IMG/VR virus record: IMGVR_UViG_3300024520_000069
Span: 1-64,000 of that record
Reading direction: 5' to 3' (one strand)
From: a virus
Length of the DNA: 64,000 nucleotides
The notes under the pieces were generated by a model that saw only the letters and a program-made list of their open reading frames with translations, was not told where the DNA came from and made no database searches. The number at the start of each line of letters is the position of its first letter. The first letter of the stretch is position 1. This document shows, piece by piece, positions 15,420 through 23,861 of this stretch. The translations under genes and the position numbers were made by a program.

Positions 15420-15588
15420 TTCTTTTAAGGTTAAGATAGAAACTGAACGGAACGATACAGAACAGTGCTATAACCACAAACTAACAGTAAACTATCCACA
15501 CCATGTAGTGTATTCGCCAAAGGTAGTTTTCACTGATGAGTATCTTGAAGAACAAGGTTTAACCATAGAGGATATATTGAAGATATGA
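15412..15588 (+). CDS. Small hypothetical protein in the radical SAM cassette
   Basis: A protein of 58 residues starting MGNSFKVKIETERNDTEQCY, likely beta-rich in the first half with an acidic helical end. The ATG at 15412 overlaps the radical SAM stop by 8 bp, and its own stop overlaps the next start (ATGA), so it is co-translated with both enzymes. It might be a partner, a substrate or a carrier; nothing in the sequence decides this. A longer in-frame start upstream would lie wholly inside the radical SAM gene. Confidence 0.6.
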   Translation: MGNSFKVKIETERNDTEQCYNHKLTVNYPHHVVYSPKVVFTDEYLEEQGLTIEDILKI

Positions 15589-16382
15589 CATATAACATTT
15601 ACATAGGCTATGATCCACGGGAGGACTTGGCATATAAGGTACTTGTCAAGTCTATCATGGACACAGCTTCCATGGGTGGTGATATTAATATTATCCCTAT
15701 CATGAGGGAGAATCTACGACATGCTGGTATCTATAAGAGGGGACATATGGATGTTGATGGTCAATGTTATGATGCCCTTGATGAGCGACCATTCTCCACA
15801 CAGTTCTCCTTCACCCGCTTCTTAGTACCAGTGCTCCAACAGTATCAAGGCTGGGCATTGTTCATGGACTGTGACATGTACTTGAGGACGGATATACGTA
15901 ACTTGTTCGACCTGTACTGTGACGATGATCGTGCCTTACTGTGCGTCCAGCATGACTATGAGCCGAGGTTTAGTAGGAAGATGGATAACCAGATACAGGA
16001 GTGTTACAGTAGGAAGAACTGGTCTTCATTTGTCCTATGGAACTGTGGTCACGTAGCTAACAGGGCCTTGACTATGAAGGCAGTTAATGAACATACAGGC
16101 GCATGGCTCCATAACTTTAACTGGATTGAAGATGATGACTTGATTGGACATCTCCCTGAAGAATGGAACTGGCTTGATCACTGGTCCCCTGAAACTATTG
16201 ATGCTAAGAACGTACACTTCACAACTGGTGGTCCCTTCTTCAGGGATTGGAAGCCTTCTAAGAATTGTGAGGTAAGGTACGCTGCTGAGTGGAACCATCT
16301 AGCTAAGGATATTGAGTCGAAGAACTTAGCTAAATTAATACCAGAATACACACCATACTGTTCATCTTTTGGAGACACATAA
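15585..16382 (+). CDS. GT8-like glycosyltransferase
   Basis: A protein of 265 residues. NIYIGYDPREDLAYKVLVKS opens a GT-A fold as in family 8 and similar nucleotide-sugar transferases. WALFMDCDMYL gives the metal-binding DxD (Asp95, Asp97), preceded by FSTQFSFTRFLVP. NCGHVANRALT and a tryptophan-rich segment near residues 190-200 fit the acceptor side. It would transfer a sugar from a nucleotide donor. It is ATGA-coupled to the small protein upstream and followed with no gap by the fusion protein. Acceptor unknown: virion protein, host surface glycan or modified DNA are all open. Confidence 0.8.
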   Translation: MTYNIYIGYDPREDLAYKVLVKSIMDTASMGGDINIIPIMRENLRHAGIYKRGHMDVDGQCYDALDERPFSTQFSFTRFLVPVLQQYQGWALFMDCDMYLRTDIRNLFDLYCDDDRALLCVQHDYEPRFSRKMDNQIQECYSRKNWSSFVLWNCGHVANRALTMKAVNEHTGAWLHNFNWIEDDDLIGHLPEEWNWLDHWSPETIDAKNVHFTTGGPFFRDWKPSKNCEVRYAAEWNHLAKDIESKNLAKLIPEYTPYCSSFGDT

Positions 16383-18665
16383 ATGATAACAATAGTAACA
16401 TCTATTCATAAGGACGGTATGGACACATACGGTCTCAACATGCTCAAGGCTGCTGAGAAGTATTGGAGTAAGAACCTTAAGCTCATCGTATGGTATCATG
16501 ACTTTGACATTGATAGCTACGATGTACCCCAATCCAAGAACATTACCTATCGTAACCTCAACCATATTGAGGACATGATCCAGTACCGTAAGGAGATGAA
16601 GGGTAACGATGGTACTCAGCATGGTAAGAACCCATACAACTGGCGGCTTGATGCTATCAAGTGGTGCCATAAAGTATATGCCATGACAGAGCAAGCCTTT
16701 GAAATGAGCGAGGCATCTGTTGATGCTGGCTGGTTGATCTGGCTTGATGCTGATACCATCACCCATACTAAGCTGAGTGAGGCTGACCTCAAGCCATTCC
16801 TACCAGAAGGTAAAGCCTTCGTACACCTTGGACGTACTGCCACTGACTATAGTGAGACATCCTTCATGGGCTTTAACCTCAAGTATGAGGCACCCCTTAA
16901 GATGTTGGGCGACCTACGTGGCATCTATAACTCCAAGGAGGTTGTATCTTATAGGGAGTGGCATGATGGGTTCATCATTGAGAGGCTCATCAATCAGTAT
17001 AGGGCACATGGCATGCCTGTCCTTAATCTTACACCTGAGTGTGAGACCCTTGATGCCTTTGGTGATTCCCCCTTGGCTAAATGGATGACACACTTCAAGG
17101 GTGACCTGAAGTTCAAGAGCCTTGGTGCTGGTGAGGTATCCCCTGATGTGGTAGGGCCTAAGAGATATAAACAGCTTGCTGACCTCATCAGACACTACGA
17201 AGCTAAGTCTGTTGTAGAGTGTGGCACATGGAATGGTGGTCGTGCCATTGAGATGGCATTGGCAGGGTTTGAGCATAGTGACACATTCTCATATGATGGG
17301 TATGACCTGTTCGAAGATGCTACGGCAGAGAGTGATGTGTTGGAGATGAATACTAAAGCACACAACAGTCTTGAAGCTGTGACTGGTAGACTTAACGCCT
17401 TCAAGGATAAGATGGCTGAGGAAGAGAAAGACTTTAATTTCTCTTTAACTAAGGGTGATACTAAAGAGACTATAAAGAGTGGCTCATTAACCTATGACCT
17501 TGCCTACATCGACGGTGGTCACTCATACGAGACATGTCGTTCAGACTATAATATGCTGAAGCACATCCCTGTCGTGGTCATGGATGATTATTTCTCAGCA
17601 GATAAAGATGGAAAGGTAGCACCAGATGAGCATCTCGGCACTAACAAAGTTATGGAGAACGATATTGAAAAAGGTCTCCGACGCGCTATCCTACCCTCAT
17701 CCGATCCTGTATTGGGAGGTGGGATCACACACCTTGCTGTTGTCTTAGCTGATCCTGATTTCCCTGATGTGCCTGTTGATCTCTTAAGGGTTCCTATTGT
17801 TATCAACCCTAAAGACTGTATGCCTGTGGAGTACATCCATAACAATGTGAAGGAGAACTATAAGCTCCTCCCAGAATGGGACTGGCTCAAGAAGTGTTCC
17901 ACATCTACCACACCTGTGATCGTCATCAGTGGCGGTAGTAGTGTGGACTTCGCAGAGGTTAAGGCTGTGAGGAAGAAACATAAGGACGCCATCGTTGTCT
18001 GCATCAAGCATGCCTATCCTAAGCTCCTGAAGCATGGCATCGTGCCAGACTACTGTGTCATCCTTGACCCACGTCCTATCACTGGGCTGAGTACACATGG
18101 TATCTTACGCAAAGACTTGTTCAAGAAGGTTAATAAGAAGACCAAGTTCCTGTTGGCCAGCATGACTGATCCATCTGTGACAAGTCACCTCCTTGAGAAG
18201 GGTGCTGATGTGAGGGCATGGCATGCCTACACTGATGCCATCATGGACATGGAGAACCTTGACAAGATGATGGTACACCCAGACCTCCCCATCCCTAACA
18301 ATACTACATTAGTTACAGGGGGAACCAGTGCCGCTATGAGGGCTATTGGGATGTTCCATATCTTTGGCTTTAGGGTGTTCCACCTGTTCGGCTTTGACTC
18401 CTCAGTACCAGAGGAGGACATGAGTGATGACATGAATGCTGAGACCACAGAAGATGGTCGGCCTAAGTACTTCAAGGTAGAGATTGATGGTGACGTGTAT
18501 AACACCACTGGTGAACTACTTGCCATGGCTCAAGACTGTGAGAAGCTGTTCGATAGGGAAGATGTGGATGTTAACTACATCTTCCATGGTAGGGATACCC
18601 TGATCTCTTCAGTGTATCGTATCTCTCGTAAGGCCCTTGAAGTTAAGTTTGAGGACTTGTTATAG
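16383..18665 (+). CDS. Glycosyltransferase - methyltransferase - DUF115 fusion protein
   Basis: A protein of 760 residues with three apparent domains. Residues 1-240: a GT-A type glycosyltransferase-like domain (ITIVTSIHKDGMDTYG; WLIWLDADTIT with Asp122 and Asp124). Residues 255-460: a class I SAM-dependent methyltransferase of the Methyltransf_24 kind (SVVECGTWNGGRAIEMAL as motif I; DLAYIDGGHSYE; VVMDDYF). Residues 505-760: a DUF115/Maf-like domain (PVIVISGGSSVDFAEVK; DYCVILDPRP; TGGTSAAMRAI; FHLFGFDSS), a family found in flagellin glycosylation and in an archaeal pterin pyrophosphokinase. One chain may therefore build and methylate a glycan. It directly follows the GT8-like gene. Confidence 0.8.
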   Translation: MITIVTSIHKDGMDTYGLNMLKAAEKYWSKNLKLIVWYHDFDIDSYDVPQSKNITYRNLNHIEDMIQYRKEMKGNDGTQHGKNPYNWRLDAIKWCHKVYAMTEQAFEMSEASVDAGWLIWLDADTITHTKLSEADLKPFLPEGKAFVHLGRTATDYSETSFMGFNLKYEAPLKMLGDLRGIYNSKEVVSYREWHDGFIIERLINQYRAHGMPVLNLTPECETLDAFGDSPLAKWMTHFKGDLKFKSLGAGEVSPDVVGPKRYKQLADLIRHYEAKSVVECGTWNGGRAIEMALAGFEHSDTFSYDGYDLFEDATAESDVLEMNTKAHNSLEAVTGRLNAFKDKMAEEEKDFNFSLTKGDTKETIKSGSLTYDLAYIDGGHSYETCRSDYNMLKHIPVVVMDDYFSADKDGKVAPDEHLGTNKVMENDIEKGLRRAILPSSDPVLGGGITHLAVVLADPDFPDVPVDLLRVPIVINPKDCMPVEYIHNNVKENYKLLPEWDWLKKCSTSTTPVIVISGGSSVDFAEVKAVRKKHKDAIVVCIKHAYPKLLKHGIVPDYCVILDPRPITGLSTHGILRKDLFKKVNKKTKFLLASMTDPSVTSHLLEKGADVRAWHAYTDAIMDMENLDKMMVHPDLPIPNNTTLVTGGTSAAMRAIGMFHIFGFRVFHLFGFDSSVPEEDMSDDMNAETTEDGRPKYFKVEIDGDVYNTTGELLAMAQDCEKLFDREDVDVNYIFHGRDTLISSVYRISRKALEVKFEDLL

Positions 18666-18666
18666 G

Positions 18667-19086
18667 ATGGCTAACTTAGGACCACTCAATGAGAAGCAGG
18701 AGAAGTTCTGTCAAGCCTATGTCCTGACACAGAATGGTGCAGCAGCAGCCCGTGAGGCAGGGTATGCTACTAAGTCTGCATCAGTGACAGGATATAAGCT
18801 GATGAAGGATGAGAGGATCAAGCTACGTATTGAAGACTTGGGTAAGGAGATGACAACAGAGATTGATGTTGTCACTGAACTTGAGAAGCAATACACTGCT
18901 GCACAACAACAGGGGCAAGGACAGGTAAGTCTTAAAGCCCTTGAACTCTTGTCGCGTGTGCGGGGTAATGCAGCCGATGAAGACCTCACAAATCCCCTCA
19001 TCCTTGAGAAGAATATTGTGAGATGTCTTGAGATACTTGGGGCTGATAAGGTTAACGAATTATTGGAGAGGTGTAGCTTTGACTGA
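18667..19086 (+). CDS. terS: Terminase small subunit-like protein
   Basis: A protein of 139 residues. LNEKQEKFCQAYVLTQNGAA followed by AREAGYATKSASVTGYKLMK is the helix-turn-helix opening of Terminase_2-type small subunits, and the rest is a helical oligomerisation part. It should recognise phage DNA and load the large subunit. It lies 31 kb from terL and on the opposite strand, which is unusual but not unknown. GAGG upstream is the only ribosome site and is spaced rather far, so translation may be coupled to the preceding gene. Confidence 0.75.
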   Translation: MANLGPLNEKQEKFCQAYVLTQNGAAAAREAGYATKSASVTGYKLMKDERIKLRIEDLGKEMTTEIDVVTELEKQYTAAQQQGQGQVSLKALELLSRVRGNAADEDLTNPLILEKNIVRCLEILGADKVNELLERCSFD

Positions 19087-19154
19087 ACATGTAGACACAT
19101 TCAAAACAAAACCCTCAACGGATAAGTATCGTAGAGGCTATGATGTAATCTGGA

Positions 19155-19595
19155 TTAAGAGAGGAACAGGGCTGTCTCAGAAACCCGTCGTCTTACAAGC
19201 CCCTTCAATACCCTCCCAGAAGCCATCCTCCACTTCTTAAACTCTTGTGAGGCACCCCAGTAGTCATACCTATTCAGCTTCATACGAAGGGTTGAACTTT
19301 GGAAGTTCCCAGACCCGACGTTATATATAAAGGAGCATAGGGATGAGTACTGGTCCTCATTTAATGGTACGTTGACCAGCCTACGGATGGCACTATAGAC
19401 ATGCCTTAACTCCCTACGTAAGAGGGCCTCACCATAGTCCTCAGTGATGAACGTGTGATCCCCTGTGATAGGTGAACCATCCATCTCCCATGTACTCCCA
19501 TATCCTATAGTCCACACATTTGCTGGACAACGATATGGCGTGGCAGACCAACCTTCAAATGCTTTGATGATGGCGAGTCCTTCACTGTTGATCAT
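19155..19595 (-). CDS. Endolysin, lysozyme of GH24 type
   Basis: A protein of 146 residues. IIKAFEGWSATPYRCPANVWTIGYGST corresponds to the catalytic Glu...Asp/Thr region of phage lysozymes (FEG...YxCPxxxWTIGYG), and LLRRELRHVYSAI, SLCSFIYNVGSGNF and FKKWRMASGRVLKGLVRRR follow the T4/P22-type order. No signal peptide is seen, so it depends on the holin-like protein just upstream. It is the last gene of the late operon and converges with the plus-strand arm. Confidence 0.9.
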   Translation of the reverse strand: MINSEGLAIIKAFEGWSATPYRCPANVWTIGYGSTWEMDGSPITGDHTFITEDYGEALLRRELRHVYSAIRRLVNVPLNEDQYSSLCSFIYNVGSGNFQSSTLRMKLNRYDYWGASQEFKKWRMASGRVLKGLVRRRVSETALFLS

Positions 19596-19597
19596 GA

Positions 19598-20041
19598 CTA
19601 CTTATTCCACTTACTCATAAGCCTCTGACCAAACCAGAAGGACAGGACAGCAGCGAAGATGGCTTGCATCTCAGGGTTCCAGATATCATTGTACTGTGCC
19701 ATGGTCATGTAGTCGAAGTTGACTGCAAGGGATAGGCCAATGAACTCAAGGAAGAATACATACGTAATAATTGGACGTACTGTGGCACTGAGATTGATCA
19801 CCCACTGTGATGCCTTACGTGTGATAGAAGCATGCTCCTTATGTAGGGACTCCACCTCACGTATGTCACCCTCCACAGCCATCATCTGCATCTTCTGTGC
19901 GCCAAGCTGTAGCTGTATCTTGGACTGCTCTACCATGAGCTTGAGTTCATGTGCCTTGTCCTGCTTGTCTTGGAAGTAGTCAAGTATCTTAGGGACGAAA
20001 GATGTGCCAAAGCCAAGGAGGCTACCTATTAGTGAAAGCAT
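19598..20041 (-). CDS. Holin-like membrane protein
   Basis: A protein of 147 residues. A hydrophobic start (MLSLIGSLLGFGTSFVPKIL), a long charged helix (residues 22-75), then two membrane segments near 83-105 (VRPIITYVFFLEFIGLSLAV) and 120-140 (MQAIFAAVLSFWFGQRL) match the three-segment holin family found beside lysozyme genes in many phages. It lies two bases upstream of the lysozyme gene in the same direction, the classical holin-endolysin order. Confidence 0.75.
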   Translation of the reverse strand: MLSLIGSLLGFGTSFVPKILDYFQDKQDKAHELKLMVEQSKIQLQLGAQKMQMMAVEGDIREVESLHKEHASITRKASQWVINLSATVRPIITYVFFLEFIGLSLAVNFDYMTMAQYNDIWNPEMQAIFAAVLSFWFGQRLMSKWNK

Positions 20042-20046
20042 GTCTA

Positions 20047-23000
20047 TTAATTCTCCTGTGTTGTATTGAGTTTAGTATCTCTAGGCTTACTCTTCTTAAA
20101 GACAGCAGCCCCATCAAGGGCTTGCCACTGACGTATGAGGGCTTCCATTGGTAGTTTGTTCTCACCCTTACGCGCCGTTATCTCAAGATCAGAATCAATA
20201 GGGTCAGGACTGAAGACGTTCTCCCTTGCCAAGCTCATATGATCCCACAAGTTACTATTGAAATCCCTGCCGATGTTCATAGCATCAACCATCATACCAT
20301 CATTGAAGCCTAAGTTACGATAGGCATCCATAGTGGTCTTCAAGTCTTGATATCCTTCAAGCTTCTTCATCTGCCCATTATAGTAAGCAGCAAGCATGTC
20401 TTCCTGTGTATCCCTACTATCCCCAACATGGAACTCCTTAAGGATGCCATGTAATGGGTCCATAGAATCCTTGATCTTCCTCTTAGCACCACCAAGCTGC
20501 CAGTTAAATGCAGCAGTTAGGTCATGGTTACGTGGAGCGAGGCCAAACATAGCAGCCACGCCTGTACTTTCAGGATGCTGCTGTGCTGCATATTTATTAA
20601 AACCATCTTTGTTAATGGTGTCAGCACGTTTCCTCCACCACCTAACAAATCCGGGTTCGAAAGGTTCACCAGCCAGCCCTAATACAAACCCAAGCTGATC
20701 AGAGGTTTGGGCTTCCTGTTCTAACTTATCAAACCCTTTACCTTGTACACCATCAAGGATAGTTCTGGTGAGCATGGAAGGTTTGGTGAATGGCATGATC
20801 TGGTTCTCAACCAATCCCCACACATGCTTGTTAAGGTCCACATCTGTGTCAGCAGCAATGGCTGAATGGATAGCTACACCAGCAGATCGTACATAGTCAA
20901 AGGGATCAAGGGATGTTGTCTTAAAGAATGGTACATTCCTATGTCCAGTTTTCTTATCAGTCTCAATAGGTCCATCATAGATCACGTTGGAGTAGGCTTG
21001 ATAGTTAGGCATGGTGTGGCGTATATCCTCATCCTGTGTGGCAGAGATATCGTTACCAACACGGGACAACTCAGCCATAGCTGTGGGCATCATACCAACA
21101 GTAGTCATACCGGCAAGCCTCTTAGACGCTGCCTCAACCAAGTGTGGGTTACCACTACGTGCATCCTGCATGGTGTACTTGATAAGGTTCTTTGAGGTAC
21201 GGATCATCTCAGCAGGGAATGAGATGAAGTCACCAAATGGGGCCATACGTGCAGCCTGTACCAGCTTTGAAACCTGACCATAGTTAGGCATGAGGTCGCG
21301 TGTACGCTGTGATGCCATCTTCTCAAGACTATTAGCACCTTCCTTGACCAGACGATCTACCTCTTCTTGATATGTTGCCCTCTTAGCAAACGAGGACTTA
21401 GCAACCTTAGCTCTAGCAGCCATAAGTTTTCTATCAGCATCAGCCATCTTAGGGTAGGCTTTGGCAAGGTAATCCTTACTCTTCATGTAATGGATCATCT
21501 TGAATGTGTCATCTTCTGCCTGATAGGCTTGCATCAGCTTCTTATCAGCCCACCCCAAAGACTTATCCCACACCCTACGCGCCATCCTCTTACGCATATA
21601 CTTGTCTTGTGCGCTACCAAACTGTCCCATGTTCTGTTTAATCATGGACACTGTGGTGCCACTATCAACAACCCCAAGCCTCTGGAGTTCAGCAAGTTCA
21701 AGGCCAAGGGCTTCATCAGTGGTGCTGGTGATTTTCTTTGCCACATCCTTGTAGGCTTTCTTACCTATGGGGAGCATGCCATTAGCGGCAAGCATGGTGA
21801 CCTGACCAACAGTGTTGCCTACATGGGTGGCAGGGTTGTAGATGGTCTTGGATTTCTGTGTCAATGACTTACCCATCAACCACCACTTAGCTATAGGGTT
21901 ATTAGGGTTCTTAACATCAAGACCATCCCTCATAACTCTGGCATATGAAGGATCAACATACATGTGTGCCAAGTCAGAGTGTGGTTTGAAGTCAGACTTG
22001 AGGGCCTTATCACCTTTAGATAACTTATCAGTGAAGATACCCTTCATACGTCCCTCAAGGATTTGATCCATTGAGACAAGACTACCATCAAGTTCAGGTG
22101 AAGAGTAGCCTAACCTCTTACTATGTTTACCAGTCTTCTGAGATACCTTCGATGAAGCTATACCAGCCTTGGCTATACCAGAACTGATGAGGTTATCCTT
22201 AATTTCATCAAGGAACCTATACTCAGCCTGTATCTTAGCCATCTTCTCCATGGTCTTACCATAGTTACTGAAGGGATTCTTAGACTTACCATACAAGTTC
22301 TGAATAACTTTAGGCACCTTGGCACGGCCCTTGAAGATATCTGAAGTACTATGCATCACATTCTTACCTGTGATACTATCCAAGATATCCTGTGCTGCAA
22401 ACTGATCATCAGCTTTAATGAGCTTGAGGAGCTTGTCCTGTATGATGCGCTGATCAGCAGTACCATAATACTTCTTCACCCAGTTCATTGCGTCATGGAC
22501 AACCTTGTCATTCACGTCAGGGTTTTTAATACGCTTGGCCAGCTTCTTCTTAAAGGCTTGGTTGTCGAATACATCATAGGAGATGTTGAGGTATGTTCCT
22601 TTATTCTTATCCATGGAGATGGCAAGCTTACCCCCAACAATGTCATCTCGTAGAATGGCTGATGTGTTGTTGTCAATGTTATTACGCATCTTCCACAGGA
22701 GCTTACCAGCGCCCTTAGACACGCCATTGACAATGCTCATGGCCTTTGCATCACCATTCAAGGCAAGATTCACTGTATCTTCATAGAAGTCTTTAGGCAT
22801 AGGCTTGCCTTGTGCTTTGTAGCCATCCTTAATAGACTTACGGAACTCAACTTCAATGCCCTCAGCAGCGTCCATAGCAGCAGCACCAGCGTTATCCCTG
22901 CGATATGCGGCAGCAGCAAAGGCATCATCTGTGTTACGATTAGCCTTCAGCCATTCCTTACTCCACCGAATAGGCTTAGACTTATGTACTTTACCAAGTA

Positions 23001-23859
23001 CCTTCTGTGCTGAGGAGGACTTAAGCCCAGCCTTCAATAGCTTACCACCAACAATAGTTGCAGGAACTAAGGCACCTTCTAGGGCTAGGTTAGATACAAA
23101 GTTCTTCCCATATCGTGTGAGGTCTGAGTCATCTTCTTCAGACCAATCCAGCATGTGGGACTCATCAAGCCCTTCAGACATGGTGGCACCGGCAGCACTT
23201 GCCAAGCCCATACCAGACAAGTACTTAGCTTCAGCATACTTCTTCCTAGCCTTAGACAGTACAGCCCTCTGTGCTGGTGATGATGCTAAGGACTTAGCTA
23301 ATCGGTAGCCTTTAATACCAGCCTTACCAGCCTTGAATAAGCCGAGTGATGGGACAGCCCATGTGCCTACATCTCTGAGACCCTTCTTAAACCCAGCCCC
23401 AGTCCACTCATCTTCACCTGTGGTCTGTTCTTCAAGTGCATCATCAATGGTGAGGGAGCCTACACCAAAGTATGGGTCAGCAGCAGCATCTAAGTCCATG
23501 AGGGTTTCTTTACTGAACATGGTGCCGATACCCTCACCAGCTTCCCTTGCCCACTTACTCATGAAGTCTGGTGTGACGGCATGCCATAGGTCAGCAGCAT
23601 CACTGGCTGTCTCACCAACAATACCTGATAGGACATCCATACCCTTACCAAGACCCTCATTCTCCCCAACAGAGAAGTCCTGATCCCTGTAGCCTTTACT
23701 AGTCCACAGGTCAGCATAGACTCCATAGGCTTCATCATACTCTTCAGGTGTGATGCCTTTGTCATCCCTCATTTTAACGAAGGCTTCCTTATCCCCAGTA
23801 GCTCTGAAGGTCTGGGTCAGTTCTTGGAAGTCATTTGAGTAGGGGGAGAGTGTTCCCAT
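20047..23859 (-). CDS. Large internal virion / DNA ejection protein
   Basis: A protein of 1270 residues, the largest in the window, between fibre and lysis genes, where T7-like phages encode gp15/gp16. It is mainly helical with many charged stretches. The N-terminus (residues 1-60) is acidic, a hydrophobic glycine/alanine segment near residue 215 (GLASAAGATMSEG) could insert in a membrane, and the middle is lysine-rich. I see no lytic transglycosylase motif. The role as core or ejection protein rests on position and size; the sequence itself gives no fold I can name. Confidence 0.65.
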   Translation of the reverse strand: MGTLSPYSNDFQELTQTFRATGDKEAFVKMRDDKGITPEEYDEAYGVYADLWTSKGYRDQDFSVGENEGLGKGMDVLSGIVGETASDAADLWHAVTPDFMSKWAREAGEGIGTMFSKETLMDLDAAADPYFGVGSLTIDDALEEQTTGEDEWTGAGFKKGLRDVGTWAVPSLGLFKAGKAGIKGYRLAKSLASSPAQRAVLSKARKKYAEAKYLSGMGLASAAGATMSEGLDESHMLDWSEEDDSDLTRYGKNFVSNLALEGALVPATIVGGKLLKAGLKSSSAQKVLGKVHKSKPIRWSKEWLKANRNTDDAFAAAAYRRDNAGAAAMDAAEGIEVEFRKSIKDGYKAQGKPMPKDFYEDTVNLALNGDAKAMSIVNGVSKGAGKLLWKMRNNIDNNTSAILRDDIVGGKLAISMDKNKGTYLNISYDVFDNQAFKKKLAKRIKNPDVNDKVVHDAMNWVKKYYGTADQRIIQDKLLKLIKADDQFAAQDILDSITGKNVMHSTSDIFKGRAKVPKVIQNLYGKSKNPFSNYGKTMEKMAKIQAEYRFLDEIKDNLISSGIAKAGIASSKVSQKTGKHSKRLGYSSPELDGSLVSMDQILEGRMKGIFTDKLSKGDKALKSDFKPHSDLAHMYVDPSYARVMRDGLDVKNPNNPIAKWWLMGKSLTQKSKTIYNPATHVGNTVGQVTMLAANGMLPIGKKAYKDVAKKITSTTDEALGLELAELQRLGVVDSGTTVSMIKQNMGQFGSAQDKYMRKRMARRVWDKSLGWADKKLMQAYQAEDDTFKMIHYMKSKDYLAKAYPKMADADRKLMAARAKVAKSSFAKRATYQEEVDRLVKEGANSLEKMASQRTRDLMPNYGQVSKLVQAARMAPFGDFISFPAEMIRTSKNLIKYTMQDARSGNPHLVEAASKRLAGMTTVGMMPTAMAELSRVGNDISATQDEDIRHTMPNYQAYSNVIYDGPIETDKKTGHRNVPFFKTTSLDPFDYVRSAGVAIHSAIAADTDVDLNKHVWGLVENQIMPFTKPSMLTRTILDGVQGKGFDKLEQEAQTSDQLGFVLGLAGEPFEPGFVRWWRKRADTINKDGFNKYAAQQHPESTGVAAMFGLAPRNHDLTAAFNWQLGGAKRKIKDSMDPLHGILKEFHVGDSRDTQEDMLAAYYNGQMKKLEGYQDLKTTMDAYRNLGFNDGMMVDAMNIGRDFNSNLWDHMSLARENVFSPDPIDSDLEITARKGENKLPMEALIRQWQALDGAAVFKKSKPRDTKLNTTQEN

Positions 23860-23861
23860 GT

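Noticed and set aside
19078-19240. TTG-start frame of 53 residues between terS and lysozyme
   Set aside because: It overlaps the lysozyme gene on the other strand by 86 bp and has no ribosome site; too weak to call, though it may be the remnant of a gene after terS.
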